DNA of 50,494 nt from Oscillospiraceae bacterium (GCA_015066295.1 SVOR01000011.1:1-50494), one strand, 5' to 3'. Positions 16,866 to 26,601 are shown, counted from the stretch's first letter. Made by a program: numbers and translations. The notes: a model not told the origin generated them from the letters alone.

Positions 16866-16898
16866 AAAAATGCCCGATTGTTTTTGACAATCGGGCAT
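16866..16898 (-). terminator. Intercistronic hairpin between transporter and GH2 gene
   Basis: Stem ATGCCCGATTGT/ACAATCGGGCAT followed by T5 on the minus strand, inside the presumed operon. It may attenuate GH2 relative to the transporter. Confidence 0.75.
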
Positions 16899-16906
16899 CA
16901 AACTGA

Positions 16907-18397
16907 TTAAGCTAAATTGTCAGAGTCTTCTGCTGTGGTGTAGGTTAAAAGGTCGTCGGCTTCAACGTCTCTGCCAAGCTCCTTGTTCATACGTGCGAGG
17001 GTCTTCTTATCAAGGTTGTAGATAAGAGCAAGACCGATGAACTGCATAAGCGCTGATGCAAGGAAGAGAGCAGCAACAAGAATTCTCAAGTTTACAGCGA
17101 CGTCAAATGAAAGAAGTGTAACGTCGATGAATGCTTCGCCTGTGGTGGGGTCAACAGCGTTGTTAACGTAACCGAGCCAACCCATAATTACAAGTGCTAC
17201 GGCAGGACCAACACCCTGAGCTAACTTACGGAAGAAGGAGTGAAGTGAATAAACGATACCTTCCTCACGCTTGCCGGTTTTCCACTCGTTGTAGTCGATG
17301 GCATCGCCCATCATAGCCCAAGAAACTGTTGAGTAAACACCAAGACCGAGGCTGTAGATAAGCTGACAAAGGATGTAAATAATAAGGTCAAGACCTGTGT
17401 TTTGGGGTGTGATGAAAAATAGACCTAAGCCGCCGATAATCGAACAAATTGCACCAACTACCGAAAGCTCCTTCTTACCGTATTTGGTAACCATTTTACG
17501 AGCTAAAGGAGTAAATACAACAATCGGAATCATAGCGAATAACTGAACAACACCCGAAATCTGCGGATTTTTGAAGTAAATCTGGAATACAACCGAAACG
17601 GCTGTAGCAGCGCCCTGCATACCGATGAACATACCCATCGCGGCAACGGTAGCGCCAACAGCGGGACGGTTTTTAATGAAGTTTTTAAGAGCCTCAAAAA
17701 CGTTGAATTTAGGCTGCTCTTCATTTAAAGTAACCGAGGTATCAACACGAATTTCGGTGTTTTTAATCATAAACTGGAAGCAAAGGAAGCCAAGACCGCC
17801 CATGATGAGAGCTGCGAGGAAAACCTTCCAGCCGTTAAGAGAACCGTCGGCATTATACATAATGAAGGGAAGAATTACCATAGGTAACATATTACCTACC
17901 ATTGAACCGATTGAACGCCAAGCTGAAAGCGAAGCACGGTCTGCGGCATCGTTAGAAATAAGCGAAAGGAGTGAGCCGTAGGGAACGTTTGCAATTGTGT
18001 AGAAGGCGTCCCAAATTACGTAGCCTGCAATAAAGATGATTGCCTTTGCCCAAACGGGTGCACTCGGGAAGGGTAGGAAGCAGCAAGCGCCGCCAACAAT
18101 AAGACCGATAGAACCGAACCATATGTAAGATAAGAACTTGTTTCTCTTATACTTGCGGCGGTCAGCATCGATAATCGAGCCGATAAGCGGGTCGTTAATA
18201 GCGTCCCATACCTGAACGACGATTAAAAGGAGTGAGTACCAAAGACCCATACCCATAACCTGAGTCCAGAAAAGTGCCATTGTGCCTTTGAGCGCAAAGC
18301 TCATGTTACAGCCTAAGTCACCGGCTGCATAAGCCACACTGTCGCGTATACCGAACTTGCGGTGGCCGTTAGCGTCTAATTGTACTGGTTTTTTCAT
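16907..18397 (-). CDS. GPH-family sugar:cation symporter (glucuronide/melibiose permease type)
   Basis: 496 residues with about 12 hydrophobic segments. The N-terminal region is typical of the glycoside-pentoside-hexuronide family: FGIRDSVAYAAGDLGCN, then VQVWDAINDPLIGSIIDADRR and IWDAFYTIANVPYGSL. It imports a glycoside with a cation across the cytoplasmic membrane. The GH2 enzyme encoded 65 bases downstream would hydrolyse it, and the gene is divergent from the AraC regulator. Family is clear; the substrate (glucuronide) is inferred from the uronate genes. Confidence 0.88.
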   Translation of the reverse strand: MKKPVQLDANGHRKFGIRDSVAYAAGDLGCNMSFALKGTMALFWTQVMGMGLWYSLLLIVVQVWDAINDPLIGSIIDADRRKYKRNKFLSYIWFGSIGLIVGGACCFLPFPSAPVWAKAIIFIAGYVIWDAFYTIANVPYGSLLSLISNDAADRASLSAWRSIGSMVGNMLPMVILPFIMYNADGSLNGWKVFLAALIMGGLGFLCFQFMIKNTEIRVDTSVTLNEEQPKFNVFEALKNFIKNRPAVGATVAAMGMFIGMQGAATAVSVVFQIYFKNPQISGVVQLFAMIPIVVFTPLARKMVTKYGKKELSVVGAICSIIGGLGLFFITPQNTGLDLIIYILCQLIYSLGLGVYSTVSWAMMGDAIDYNEWKTGKREEGIVYSLHSFFRKLAQGVGPAVALVIMGWLGYVNNAVDPTTGEAFIDVTLLSFDVAVNLRILVAALFLASALMQFIGLALIYNLDKKTLARMNKELGRDVEADDLLTYTTAEDSDNLA

Positions 18398-18440
18398 TTT
18401 TGTATTTTCCCCCTAACAAAAAATTTGAAAAATATAAAAC

Positions 18441-18560
18441 CACAAATTTATTATAAAAGAAAAAAATATAATTTGTGAGTAAAATTTTCGATTTTTTTTG
18501 TAAAATATTTATGTTTTGGTAAAAAACATAGTTGAAATTGTCCCAATAATGTACTACAAT
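18441..18560. promoter_or_regulatory. Divergent control region of the uronide cluster
   Basis: On the plus strand TTGAAA (18532-18537), 17-base spacer, TACAAT (18555-18560) drives the AraC-uxaC-uxuA-uxuB operon. On the transporter side is an inverted repeat CACAAAT...ATTTGTG (18441-18477) surrounding a minus-strand TATAAT. It is a candidate site for the AraC regulator. The rest of 18398-18619 is AT-rich. Confidence 0.65.
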
Positions 18561-18619
18561 AATAAATATATCAAGGAAATTTTGTATATATTTGCCAATC
18601 ACCATAGGGGGATACGCTA

Positions 18620-19858
18620 ATGTTTTACGAAAATGAACTGCGATTTTTTTGCGATGTCTTAAAGAAGTGTCGTGTACCTGTTTGTTTTATGGGCAAAAAC
18701 GATTCACCCGATAAACTTTTAGGTCAACAGGTGTATGATGTTTTCGGGACTTCGGTTGATATTGAAGCCCACTTTAAAGATATGCTGTCAACCATTGAAC
18801 CTTTTAAGGTATATAAATTAGATAATTCTTTTAAATTAAATTATATTTATTTCTTGCTGCCTGATGCGGTCGACGAAACAATAATGTCAATAGGTCCTTA
18901 TTTATCTTCAAGCATTGGGCGTCGTCAGATTTTAGAAATTGGTGAAAAGCTTGGTATTGCTCCAAACAAATCAATAATACTTGAGGATTATTATTTGAGT
19001 ATCCCGGTAATTAACGAGACGAGTCACCTCTTTGTTATGCTTGATGCATTTTGCGAGCAAATATGGGGCGGTAGTAGCGCTTTTGAGGTTGTCGAGGTAA
19101 ATCGGGAACTGCAGGTCGACGAAACGCCGATTAACAAAAGTGTTGGAAACAGCGAGGCCGAGGATATTTTTGTTAAGATGAGCATAATGGAGAAGCGTTA
19201 CGATTTTGAAAATGAATTTATACGCGCGATTTCTCAGGGTCAGCTTCAGAAATTTAATATGATACTTGCGGGCTTTGATTCTACGGTGATTGAAAGACGT
19301 CTTTCTGACCCGCTTCGCAACATTAAAAACTATGCCATTATACTAAATACGCTCTCACGAAAGGCGGCCGAAAGCGGCGGCGTGCATCCTATATATATTG
19401 ATAGTCTTTCTTCATCCTTTGCATCAAAAATTGAGCAGACGGGTACGGTTGCCGAAATACAGGAGCTTATGCAGGATATGTTCCGCTCTTATTGTCGACT
19501 TGTGCGCAAGCATTCGATGAGAAACTATTCTTCAACCGTGCAAAAAGCGATTATATATATAGAGTCGGATTTATCTGCCAACCTAACGCTAAGCGTTTTA
19601 GCCGATGCTCAAAATGTCAGCGCGGGCTATTTATCAACCGTCTTTAAAAAGGAAACGGGTATGACCGTTACCGAATTTATAAACTCAAAACGAGTTAAGC
19701 ACGCAATACATCTGCTTACAACCACAAAGCTGCAAATTCAAACCGTTGCGCTGCATTGCGGTATAATGGACGTGCAGTATTTTTCAAAGGTATTTAAAAA
19801 GTACACAGGCAAAACACCGCGTGAGTACAGAGCGTCGATAAAAGGAGAAAAAGTATGA
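18620..19858 (+). CDS. AraC-family transcriptional regulator
   Basis: 412 residues. The last 100 or so form the double helix-turn-helix of AraC: IYIESDLSANLTLSVLADA, VSAGYLSTVFKKETG and the second motif ending DVQYFSKVFKKYTGKTPREY. The N-terminal 300 residues are a ligand-sensing region I do not recognise. It is the first gene of an operon: its stop overlaps the uxaC start (ATGA). It also faces the transporter-GH2 operon, so it probably controls both. Ribosome site AGGGGG. Confidence 0.88.
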   Translation: MFYENELRFFCDVLKKCRVPVCFMGKNDSPDKLLGQQVYDVFGTSVDIEAHFKDMLSTIEPFKVYKLDNSFKLNYIYFLLPDAVDETIMSIGPYLSSSIGRRQILEIGEKLGIAPNKSIILEDYYLSIPVINETSHLFVMLDAFCEQIWGGSSAFEVVEVNRELQVDETPINKSVGNSEAEDIFVKMSIMEKRYDFENEFIRAISQGQLQKFNMILAGFDSTVIERRLSDPLRNIKNYAIILNTLSRKAAESGGVHPIYIDSLSSSFASKIEQTGTVAEIQELMQDMFRSYCRLVRKHSMRNYSSTVQKAIIYIESDLSANLTLSVLADAQNVSAGYLSTVFKKETGMTVTEFINSKRVKHAIHLLTTTKLQIQTVALHCGIMDVQYFSKVFKKYTGKTPREYRASIKGEKV

Positions 19859-21255
19859 TAAAATTTATGAGCAGTGACTTTTTGTTAAGCAATAATACGG
19901 CAAAGGAGCTTTACCATAATTATGCCGCCGAGATGCCGATTATTGACTATCACTGTCATGTAAGCCCCAAAGAGATTTACGAGGACAGGCATTTTAATAA
20001 TCTATATGAAGTGTGGCTTTCGGGTGACCATTATAAATGGCGCATAATGCGTTCAAACGGCGTTGATGAGCGATATATAACGGGCGACGCCGACAGCTAC
20101 GAGAAGTTTTTAAAATTTGCCGAGTGCTTACCCAAGGCCATAGGAAACCCTATGTATCATTGGTGTCATTTGGAGCTTAAAAAGTATTTTGGTTTTGACG
20201 GTGTTTTAAATGCCGATACAGCCCCCACTGTTTGGGAATTAGCAAAGCAGAAATTATCTCAAAAGGATATGGGCGCTCGCGGTATAATTGAAATGAGCAA
20301 CGTTGCTTTTATCGGCACAACCGACGACCCCGTTGATAGCTTAGAGTGGCACAAAAAATTAGCCGAGGACGAGGGCTTTAAAACGGTTGTTGCACCTTCC
20401 TTCAGACCTGATAAGGCATTAAATATTGATAAGGCTCTTTGGCGCGAATATATTGCACAGCTATCCGACGTAGCGGGTACCCAAATTAAAAATATTGAAA
20501 CGTTAAAAGAAGCGCTTAAAAAACGAATCGAGTTTTTCGCCCAAAATGGTTGTGTGGTAAGTGACCACGGACTTGATTATATGGTTTACCGTGAGGGCGA
20601 TGCTGCCGCCGTTATGCAAAAGGCGCTTGCGGGCGAACAGGTTACCGCAGAAGAGGCCGAGTGCTTTAAAACAGAGCTACTGCTTTTCTGTGCGGCAGAA
20701 TACAAAAAACTCGGGTGGGTAATGCAACTGCATTATAATTGTTTAAGAAACCCCAATTCAAAAATGTTTGCTAAGTTGGGTGCTGATACGGGCTTCGACT
20801 GCATAGGACCTGCACCGAGTGCAAAACAGTTGGCGAGCTTGCTTGATGAATTAGAGGCAAATGGTAATCTGCCCAAAACAATAATTTACAGTCTTGACCC
20901 CGCTGATAATGAGTTTATCGATACACTTATCGGCTCTTTCCAAGGTGTCGAGGCGTGCGGCAAAATTCAGCACGGCAGTGCTTGGTGGTTTAATGATAAT
21001 AAGCAGGGTATGCGCGAGCAGCTTACGAGCCTTGCAAATTTAAGTCTGCTTGGCAATTTTGTTGGTATGCTTACCGACTCACGTTCATTTTTAAGCTACA
21101 CCCGTCACGAATATTTTCGCAGAATTTTGTGTGACTTAATCGGCGGTTGGGTAGAAAACGGCGAATATCCTTATGATAAAAATGCACTTGAAGCTATCAT
21201 AAAGGGTATATGCTGTAATAATGCAAAAACATATTTCGGTTTGGAGGAAAAATAA
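19855..21255 (+). CDS. uxaC: Glucuronate/galacturonate isomerase
   Basis: 466-residue uronate isomerase of the amidohydrolase superfamily, turning glucuronate to fructuronate (or galacturonate to tagaturonate). The N-terminal metal motif is MPIIDYHCHVSP. Typical later blocks include WHLELKK-like WCHLELKKYFGF, MQLHYNCLRN and FVGMLTDSRSFLSYTRHEYFRR near the end. The start codon overlaps the AraC stop and is preceded by AAAGGAGA. Confidence 0.95.
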   Translation: MIKFMSSDFLLSNNTAKELYHNYAAEMPIIDYHCHVSPKEIYEDRHFNNLYEVWLSGDHYKWRIMRSNGVDERYITGDADSYEKFLKFAECLPKAIGNPMYHWCHLELKKYFGFDGVLNADTAPTVWELAKQKLSQKDMGARGIIEMSNVAFIGTTDDPVDSLEWHKKLAEDEGFKTVVAPSFRPDKALNIDKALWREYIAQLSDVAGTQIKNIETLKEALKKRIEFFAQNGCVVSDHGLDYMVYREGDAAAVMQKALAGEQVTAEEAECFKTELLLFCAAEYKKLGWVMQLHYNCLRNPNSKMFAKLGADTGFDCIGPAPSAKQLASLLDELEANGNLPKTIIYSLDPADNEFIDTLIGSFQGVEACGKIQHGSAWWFNDNKQGMREQLTSLANLSLLGNFVGMLTDSRSFLSYTRHEYFRRILCDLIGGWVENGEYPYDKNALEAIIKGICCNNAKTYFGLEEK

Positions 21256-22311
21256 ATGGATATGAAGCTTTCTTTTCGTTGGTATGGCGAGAGCGACCCG
21301 ATTTCACTTGAATATATTTCGCAAATCCCCGGTATGCGAAGCATTGTATCGGCGGTTTACGACGTAAAGCCCGGTGAGGTATGGCCTGAGGAAAGCCTCC
21401 AAAAAATGAAAAAGCAGTGCGAGGACAGCGGCCTTATTTTTGACGTGGTTGAGTCGATACCCGTACACGAGGATATTAAGCTCGGACGTGGCGACGTTGA
21501 TAAACTGTTAGACGTATATTGCGAAAATATTCGTCGCTGCGCAAAATACGGCGTTAAGTGTGTAACCTACAACTTTATGCCGGTATTCGACTGGACACGT
21601 ACACAGCTTGACAAAAAGGCAAAGGACGGCTCGACAAGTCTTGTAATGTATTGGGACCAGATGCGTGACCTTGACCCGCTTAAAGACGATATACACCTTC
21701 CCGGTTGGGATTCAAGCTACACACAACAGCAGGTGCGTGAGTTAATTACCGCATACGGTGAATTAGGTAGCGAGGGATTATGGAAAAACCTTGAAAGATT
21801 TTTAAAGAAGGTTATCCCCGTTGCCGAGGAATGCGGTGTCAGAATGGCAATTCATCCCGATGACCCGCCATATCCCATTTTCGGCATACCGAGAATTATA
21901 ACCAATGAAGAAAATCTTGACAGATTTTTGAAAATTGTAGATAGCCCTGCAAACAGTCTTTGCCTTTGCACAGGCAGTTTAGGTTGTGCTAAATCTAACG
22001 ATATTCCCAAAATGGTACGCAAGTATGCCGAACAGGACCGCATCGGCTTTATGCACATCAGAAACGTGCTTATTATGGATGACGGCTCGTTTGAGGAAAG
22101 CGCACACTTATCAAGCTGCGGAAGCCTTGATATATATGAGGTAGTAAAGGCGCTTGTTGATAATAATTACAGCGGCTACGTTCGTCCCGACCACGGCAGA
22201 ATGGTATGGGGAGAGGAGGGCAAGCCCGGTTACGGTCTTTATGACAGAGCCTTGGGCGCCGCCTATATTAACGGTCTTTTTGAGGCTTGCGAAAAAGCAA
22301 AGGAGAACTAA
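21256..22311 (+). CDS. uxuA: D-mannonate dehydratase
   Basis: 351 residues of the UxuA TIM-barrel family, dehydrating D-mannonate to 2-keto-3-deoxygluconate with a divalent metal. The N-terminus is MKLSFRWYGESDPISLEYISQ-like, with GMRSIVSAVYDVKPGEVWP following. Metal and catalytic residues lie in AIHPDDPP, SLCLCTGSLG, FMHIRNV and VRPDHGRM. It starts directly after the uxaC stop, with GGAGG just upstream. Confidence 0.95.
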   Translation: MDMKLSFRWYGESDPISLEYISQIPGMRSIVSAVYDVKPGEVWPEESLQKMKKQCEDSGLIFDVVESIPVHEDIKLGRGDVDKLLDVYCENIRRCAKYGVKCVTYNFMPVFDWTRTQLDKKAKDGSTSLVMYWDQMRDLDPLKDDIHLPGWDSSYTQQQVRELITAYGELGSEGLWKNLERFLKKVIPVAEECGVRMAIHPDDPPYPIFGIPRIITNEENLDRFLKIVDSPANSLCLCTGSLGCAKSNDIPKMVRKYAEQDRIGFMHIRNVLIMDDGSFEESAHLSSCGSLDIYEVVKALVDNNYSGYVRPDHGRMVWGEEGKPGYGLYDRALGAAYINGLFEACEKAKEN

Positions 22312-22313
22312 TT

Positions 22314-23165
22314 ATGAAAAGCAATGTTTTAAACACCAATTTAAATGGCAAGGTTGCCGTAGTTACGGGCGCAGGCGGTGTGCTTTGCAGTCACTTTGCA
22401 CGAGTGTTAGCAAGAGCCGGCGCAAAGGTAGCCCTTTTAGACCTTAATGAAGAGGCGGCAAAATCTTATGCCGACGAAATCGTTGCTGAGGGCGGTGTAG
22501 CTAAGGCCTACGGTTGTAACGTTTTAGACCGCACTATATGCTCGGCAGTTGCCGATAAGGTTTTGGCAGACTTTGGTCCCTGCGATATTCTTATAAACGG
22601 CGCAGGCGGTAATAACCCCAGAGCTACAACCGATAAGGAATATTTTGAACTTGGTGATATAGATGCCGAAACCAAGAGCTTTTTCGACCTCGATGCCGAT
22701 GGCGTTGGTTTTGTATTTAACCTTAATTTCCTTGGAACTCTTATTCCAACACAGTGCTTTGCAAAGCAGATGGTGGGACGCGAGGGCTGTAATATACTTA
22801 ACATATCCTCAATGAACGCCTATACTCCACTTACCAAAATACCCGCTTATTCGGGTGCAAAGGCGGCAATTTCCAACTTTACACAGTGGTTGGCAGTGCA
22901 TTTTTCAAAGGTGGGCATTCGCGTTAATGCTATTGCACCGGGATTTTTTTCAACCAAGCAGAACGCAAAGCTTCTCTTTAACGAGGACGGCACCCCAACT
23001 GCCCGTACAGGCAAAATTTTAGCGGCAACACCAATGGCACGCTTTGGTGAAAGCGAGGAATTAGAGGGTGGACTTCTATTCTTAATCAATAACGAAGCCG
23101 CAAGCTTTATAACGGGTGTTGTACTGCCGATAGACGGTGGTTTCTCGGCATATTCAGGCGTATAA
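22314..23165 (+). CDS. uxuB: SDR-type fructuronate reductase (D-mannonate oxidoreductase)
   Basis: 283-residue short-chain dehydrogenase. The nucleotide-binding motif is VVTGAGGVLCSHFA. INGAGG is the NAG-type motif. The catalytic Ser is in LNISSMNAY and the YxxxK is YSGAK. FITGVVLPIDGGFSAYSG closes the protein. In Bacillus the uxuB function is carried by such an SDR, and the place after uxuA makes fructuronate-to-mannonate reduction the likely reaction. The start at 22314 is set by AAGGAG; the frame upstream overlaps uxuA. A terminator follows. Confidence 0.87.
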   Translation: MKSNVLNTNLNGKVAVVTGAGGVLCSHFARVLARAGAKVALLDLNEEAAKSYADEIVAEGGVAKAYGCNVLDRTICSAVADKVLADFGPCDILINGAGGNNPRATTDKEYFELGDIDAETKSFFDLDADGVGFVFNLNFLGTLIPTQCFAKQMVGREGCNILNISSMNAYTPLTKIPAYSGAKAAISNFTQWLAVHFSKVGIRVNAIAPGFFSTKQNAKLLFNEDGTPTARTGKILAATPMARFGESEELEGGLLFLINNEAASFITGVVLPIDGGFSAYSGV

Positions 23166-23172
23166 TTATATC

Positions 23173-23213
23173 AAAAAAGAAGTGGTAAACGCTCCGTTTA
23201 CCACTTCTTTTTT
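23173..23213. terminator. Bidirectional terminator between uxuB and the Rieske-FAD gene
   Basis: Long perfect stem AAAAAAGAAGTGGTAAAC/GTTTACCACTTCTTTTTT. The stop codon of the convergent gene lies in its edge. Confidence 0.95.
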
Positions 23214-24507
23214 AATGCAGATTTTTATTTGCGGGGTTGTTAAGAATAGTGCCATTTTTATCAAATCGCGAGCCGTGACAGCCACAGTCCCAGCTGTGCT
23301 CGGCCTTATTCCATTTTAGCGCACAACCGAGGTGTGTACAACGCGGTGCCGTCGGACGTATAAGATTAAGGGTTGTTTCGGCGGTGTTTATTAGTAACTG
23401 TGGTTTTAAAATACTGCGCGCAGGGCTGAATATATCGGCGTAATCGTTTTGGCGACCTAAAATCAAATCGGTTAAAACGCAAGCGGCAGTCATTGAGCTT
23501 GTCATGCCCCATTTATTAAAGCCCGTTGCGACAAGCATATCGGGTGTGTTCTTCGAGTAATATCCAATGTAGGGCAGCTCATCAAGACTCATACAGTCCT
23601 GTGCCGCCCAGTGAGTAATTTCTTTTGTATAGGGGTAATGCACCTTGTAAAAATTGCGAACCTCGTCCAGGCTGCCACCCTTCTTGCCTGTGCGATGGTC
23701 ACCGCCGCCGAGTATCAGTAAATCCTTGTAATTTCTAAAGGTGTAGCCGACCTTAGCCTCGTCCACGTACATACCTTCGAGCATTTGTGCATTTTCGAGC
23801 GCCACCATATACGAGCGGTGCTGATAAAGCTTTAAAAAATAAGCGCCGTGCTTATCTATAAAGGGGAAGTGGGTTGCAACAATTATTTTGTTCGCATAAA
23901 TTTTATATTTATCGGTATAAGCGCAGGTGCCGATTATATCCTTTATATGTGTGTTTTCATAAATGTGCAAATTTTTAGCAATGCCGTTAATGAATTTTAA
24001 GGGGTTAAATTGCGCTTGGTTATCCATTGCAACGGCGCCGACGGAATTGACAGGAATTTCGAGGTTTTTGCAAAGTTTGGCTTTATGGTTTATAACTTCG
24101 AGAGCCGCCATTTCATCATGTAAAATTTTCTCGTCACTGACGCTATAAACGTAGTTTGTTTTTTGCTCGAAATCGCAGTCAAAGGTGTTGCTTAAATTTT
24201 TAAAATTTTCGAGAGCAAGTCTGCCCGAAAATAAAAACTTTTCGGCGCCCTCCTTGCCGTACTGTTTTATTATTTTTCTAAAAATCAAACCGTGTTGATA
24301 CGTAATTTTAGCGGTCGTCCCGCATGTTGTACCATTTGCTATTCGTCCCTTTTCCACAAGCACACAGTCCACACCGTTTTGTTTTAGTGTGAACGCAGTT
24401 AGTATACCTGCCATACCGCCTCCGATTACAAGCACATCGGTTTTAATATCGGAATTTAGCGTCGGAAATTCGGGAAGACAAAAATCCTTTTGCCATATTG
24501 TAGACAT
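23212..24507 (-). CDS. FAD-dependent oxidoreductase with C-terminal Rieske domain
   Basis: 431 residues. An N-terminal DAO-type FAD fold has VLVIGGGMAGILTAF (about 25-39) and a substrate domain (about 100-330). A C-terminal Rieske 2Fe-2S domain has CTHLGC and CGCHGSRFD, which supply the two Cys and two His ligands. Homologues are annotated as GlpA/OrdL-like amine or amino-acid oxidoreductases; the substrate is unknown. The ribosome site (GGTGA) lies inside the terminator hairpin of the upstream CofE-like gene, so expression may depend on read-through or that hairpin. Confidence 0.88.
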   Translation of the reverse strand: MSTIWQKDFCLPEFPTLNSDIKTDVLVIGGGMAGILTAFTLKQNGVDCVLVEKGRIANGTTCGTTAKITYQHGLIFRKIIKQYGKEGAEKFLFSGRLALENFKNLSNTFDCDFEQKTNYVYSVSDEKILHDEMAALEVINHKAKLCKNLEIPVNSVGAVAMDNQAQFNPLKFINGIAKNLHIYENTHIKDIIGTCAYTDKYKIYANKIIVATHFPFIDKHGAYFLKLYQHRSYMVALENAQMLEGMYVDEAKVGYTFRNYKDLLILGGGDHRTGKKGGSLDEVRNFYKVHYPYTKEITHWAAQDCMSLDELPYIGYYSKNTPDMLVATGFNKWGMTSSMTAACVLTDLILGRQNDYADIFSPARSILKPQLLINTAETTLNLIRPTAPRCTHLGCALKWNKAEHSWDCGCHGSRFDKNGTILNNPANKNLH

Positions 24508-24510
24508 AAA

Positions 24511-24542
24511 AAATCACCGACAATAGTGTTTGTCGGTGATTT
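24511..24542 (-). terminator. Terminator after CofE-like gene
   Basis: Stem AAATCACCGACA/TGTCGGTGATTT followed by T-rich sequence on the minus strand; overlaps the ribosome site of the next gene. Confidence 0.85.
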
Positions 24543-24555
24543 TGTTTTATACAAA

Positions 24556-25752
24556 TTAGTCGTTTGTATAGTTATCGAAATAACCTTGGATATAAACGAT
24601 AGGTGTTCCCTTATCGCCCGAGCCTGAAGTTAAGTCACAGAGTGAGCCGATAAGGTCGGTGAGGCGGCGTGGGGTTGTACCCTCAGATGCCATCTTACCC
24701 ACAAGGTTGTCATCCTTTTGATGAATTTTATCCTTAATAGCCGATTTTAGCTCATCACCCGAAAGAGCTGCGAACTCGTTGTCGGCAAGGTATTTGAGCT
24801 TAAGCTCATTAGGTGTACCCTCAAGACCGCTTGTATATGCGGGTGAAACAACGGGGTCGGCAAGCTCCCAAATCTTACCAATGGGGTCCTTAAATGCGCC
24901 GTCACCGTAAACCATAACCTCAACTCGCTTGCCTGTTGCATCGAATATACGCTTTTGGATATTTTCAACAACGGGCTGACAGTCACGGGGGAACAATTTA
25001 ACCTGGTCCTCGGTAGCCTTGTTTGAGCCAAGTAGACCGTAATCAGCATTAAAGCCGCTGCCGTTTACAGGTGCATTTAAAATTTCGTCAAGACCGAAAA
25101 CTATCTTGGCACCGGCATTTTTGAGTAAACGCTTGGTGCGTGCTCTTGTGTGAATGTCGCAGTTAAGAACGTTCTTTGTATATTTAAGCACAGCGCGGGG
25201 GTCGTTGGCGAAAATGATTTCAGCCTCGGCACCGCATTCGGTAATAAGCTGCTCATAATATTCAACGTAGTCAACACCCGTGAAGGTGTGCTTCTCATAG
25301 CCGAAAAGCTCACGGTATTTCTTTAAATCAAGTACGTCGGTATAGGGGTTTACACCCTTTTCATCAAGTGCATCAAGACTGATAAGGTGGTTACCAACCT
25401 CGTCTGACGGGTAGGATAACATAAGAACAACCTTTTTTGCGCCCATTGCAATACCGCGAAGGCAAATTGCAAAGCGGTTACGGCTTAAAATGGGGAATAT
25501 AACACCAACGGTGTCGCCGCCAAATTTAGCCTTAACGTCGGCTGCTATATCCTCAACAGATGCATAGTTACCTTGAGCGCGAGCAACGATAGCCTCGGTC
25601 ATAGCAATTATATCTCTGTCTCTAACCTCAAAACCTTCCTCCGACTCAACTGCCTCTAAAACCGAGGTAGTTACAACGTCAACGATGTCGTCGCCGTTAC
25701 GAATGATGGGGGCTCTCACGCCGCGTGAAACAGTACCAATCATACGTGCCAT
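24556..25752 (-). CDS. CofE-like (coenzyme F420-0:glutamate ligase family) protein
   Basis: 398 residues from MARMIGTVSRGVRAPIIRNGD. The GTVSRGVRAPI start, the DRDIIAMTEAIVARAQGNY block, FPILSRNRFAICLRGIA and the DYGLLGSNKATED stretch match the Firmicutes branch of the F420-0:gamma-glutamyl ligase family. Many bacteria carrying this branch make no F420, so the substrate is probably another gamma-glutamylated metabolite; this is unknown. A good promoter (TTTACA, 17 bases, TATACT) lies at 25841-25813. Single-gene transcript. Confidence 0.8.
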   Translation of the reverse strand: MARMIGTVSRGVRAPIIRNGDDIVDVVTTSVLEAVESEEGFEVRDRDIIAMTEAIVARAQGNYASVEDIAADVKAKFGGDTVGVIFPILSRNRFAICLRGIAMGAKKVVLMLSYPSDEVGNHLISLDALDEKGVNPYTDVLDLKKYRELFGYEKHTFTGVDYVEYYEQLITECGAEAEIIFANDPRAVLKYTKNVLNCDIHTRARTKRLLKNAGAKIVFGLDEILNAPVNGSGFNADYGLLGSNKATEDQVKLFPRDCQPVVENIQKRIFDATGKRVEVMVYGDGAFKDPIGKIWELADPVVSPAYTSGLEGTPNELKLKYLADNEFAALSGDELKSAIKDKIHQKDDNLVGKMASEGTTPRRLTDLIGSLCDLTSGSGDKGTPIVYIQGYFDNYTND

Positions 25753-25812
25753 AATATTCAACACTCCCTGTTGTCGATTAATAAAAACCGGCATAAAAAT
25801 TTTTTACACTAT

Positions 25813-25841
25813 AGTATAACACAAAAATTTTTTATTGTAAA
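25813..25841 (-). promoter_or_regulatory. Promoter of the CofE-like gene
   Basis: Minus strand TTTACA (25841-25836), 17-base spacer, TATACT (25818-25813). Confidence 0.6.
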
Positions 25842-25879
25842 TAAAAAAAGTATATATATTCTTAAAAAATTTTAAAAAG

Positions 25880-26581
25880 TTATTCGGGAATTTTACCTTT
25901 TTCCTTTAAATAACGGGCAAAATAAACTATGGGCGTATCGAGAAGGCTTGTAAAAACGTAGATTATATATCCCGAAACCATTATCGAAACAAGAGTTTTT
26001 GTGTCGTACATTCCCGCAAAGGCGACGACGTTAAAAACAACGGTGTTTATTATTTGCGAAATAAGGGTAGAGCCGTTGTTGCGAAGCCATAAAAAGCTTT
26101 TTTTGTTGCCGAATTTTTTGTCGGTAAATTCCCACCATTTGTGGTAAAGCTGTACGTCTAACTTTTGGGATATAATATAGCCGAGCATACTTGCAAGCAT
26201 AAGGCGAGGTGTCGTTGCAAAAATTTCTTTAATCGGCCCGCTTGCCCAGTCGGCGGCACTTGGTATATATAAAAACCAGCTTTGTGTTATTATAAGCATT
26301 ACGGCGGATGCAAATATGCCGATGTTTACCGCCTTGTTCGCTTGTGCCTTTCCTTCGTTTTCACTTAATATATCGGTTATAAGGAAGGTCGAGGCAAATA
26401 AAACGTTGCCGAGGGTCTGCTCCATACCAAAGGCCTTTACTAAAATTAAAACCTCAATATTAGCAATAATCGTAACGACGGCGTTGGCGGCAAAGAGTCC
26501 ACTTTTGCCAAAAAAACGGTAGCACAAAAGTACAATACCGTAAATTACAAAAAGTGAAAGTATAAGCATTAGTTCATTCAT
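25880..26581 (-). CDS. yhhQ: Queuosine precursor transporter (YhhQ/VUT family)
   Basis: 233 residues from MNELMLILS, chosen for the GGAGAAAAAT ribosome site. It has six or seven hydrophobic segments. The family block FASTFLITDILSENEGKAQANKAV and the pair TPRLMLASMLGYIISQKLDVQLYH identify the YhhQ/VUT family, which imports queuosine precursors (preQ0/preQ1 or queuine). The preQ1-I riboswitch in its leader confirms the role. Confidence 0.93.
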   Translation of the reverse strand: MNELMLILSLFVIYGIVLLCYRFFGKSGLFAANAVVTIIANIEVLILVKAFGMEQTLGNVLFASTFLITDILSENEGKAQANKAVNIGIFASAVMLIITQSWFLYIPSAADWASGPIKEIFATTPRLMLASMLGYIISQKLDVQLYHKWWEFTDKKFGNKKSFLWLRNNGSTLISQIINTVVFNVVAFAGMYDTKTLVSIMVSGYIIYVFTSLLDTPIVYFARYLKEKGKIPE

Positions 26582-26601
26582 ATTTTTCTCCTTTTGGGGC
26601 G

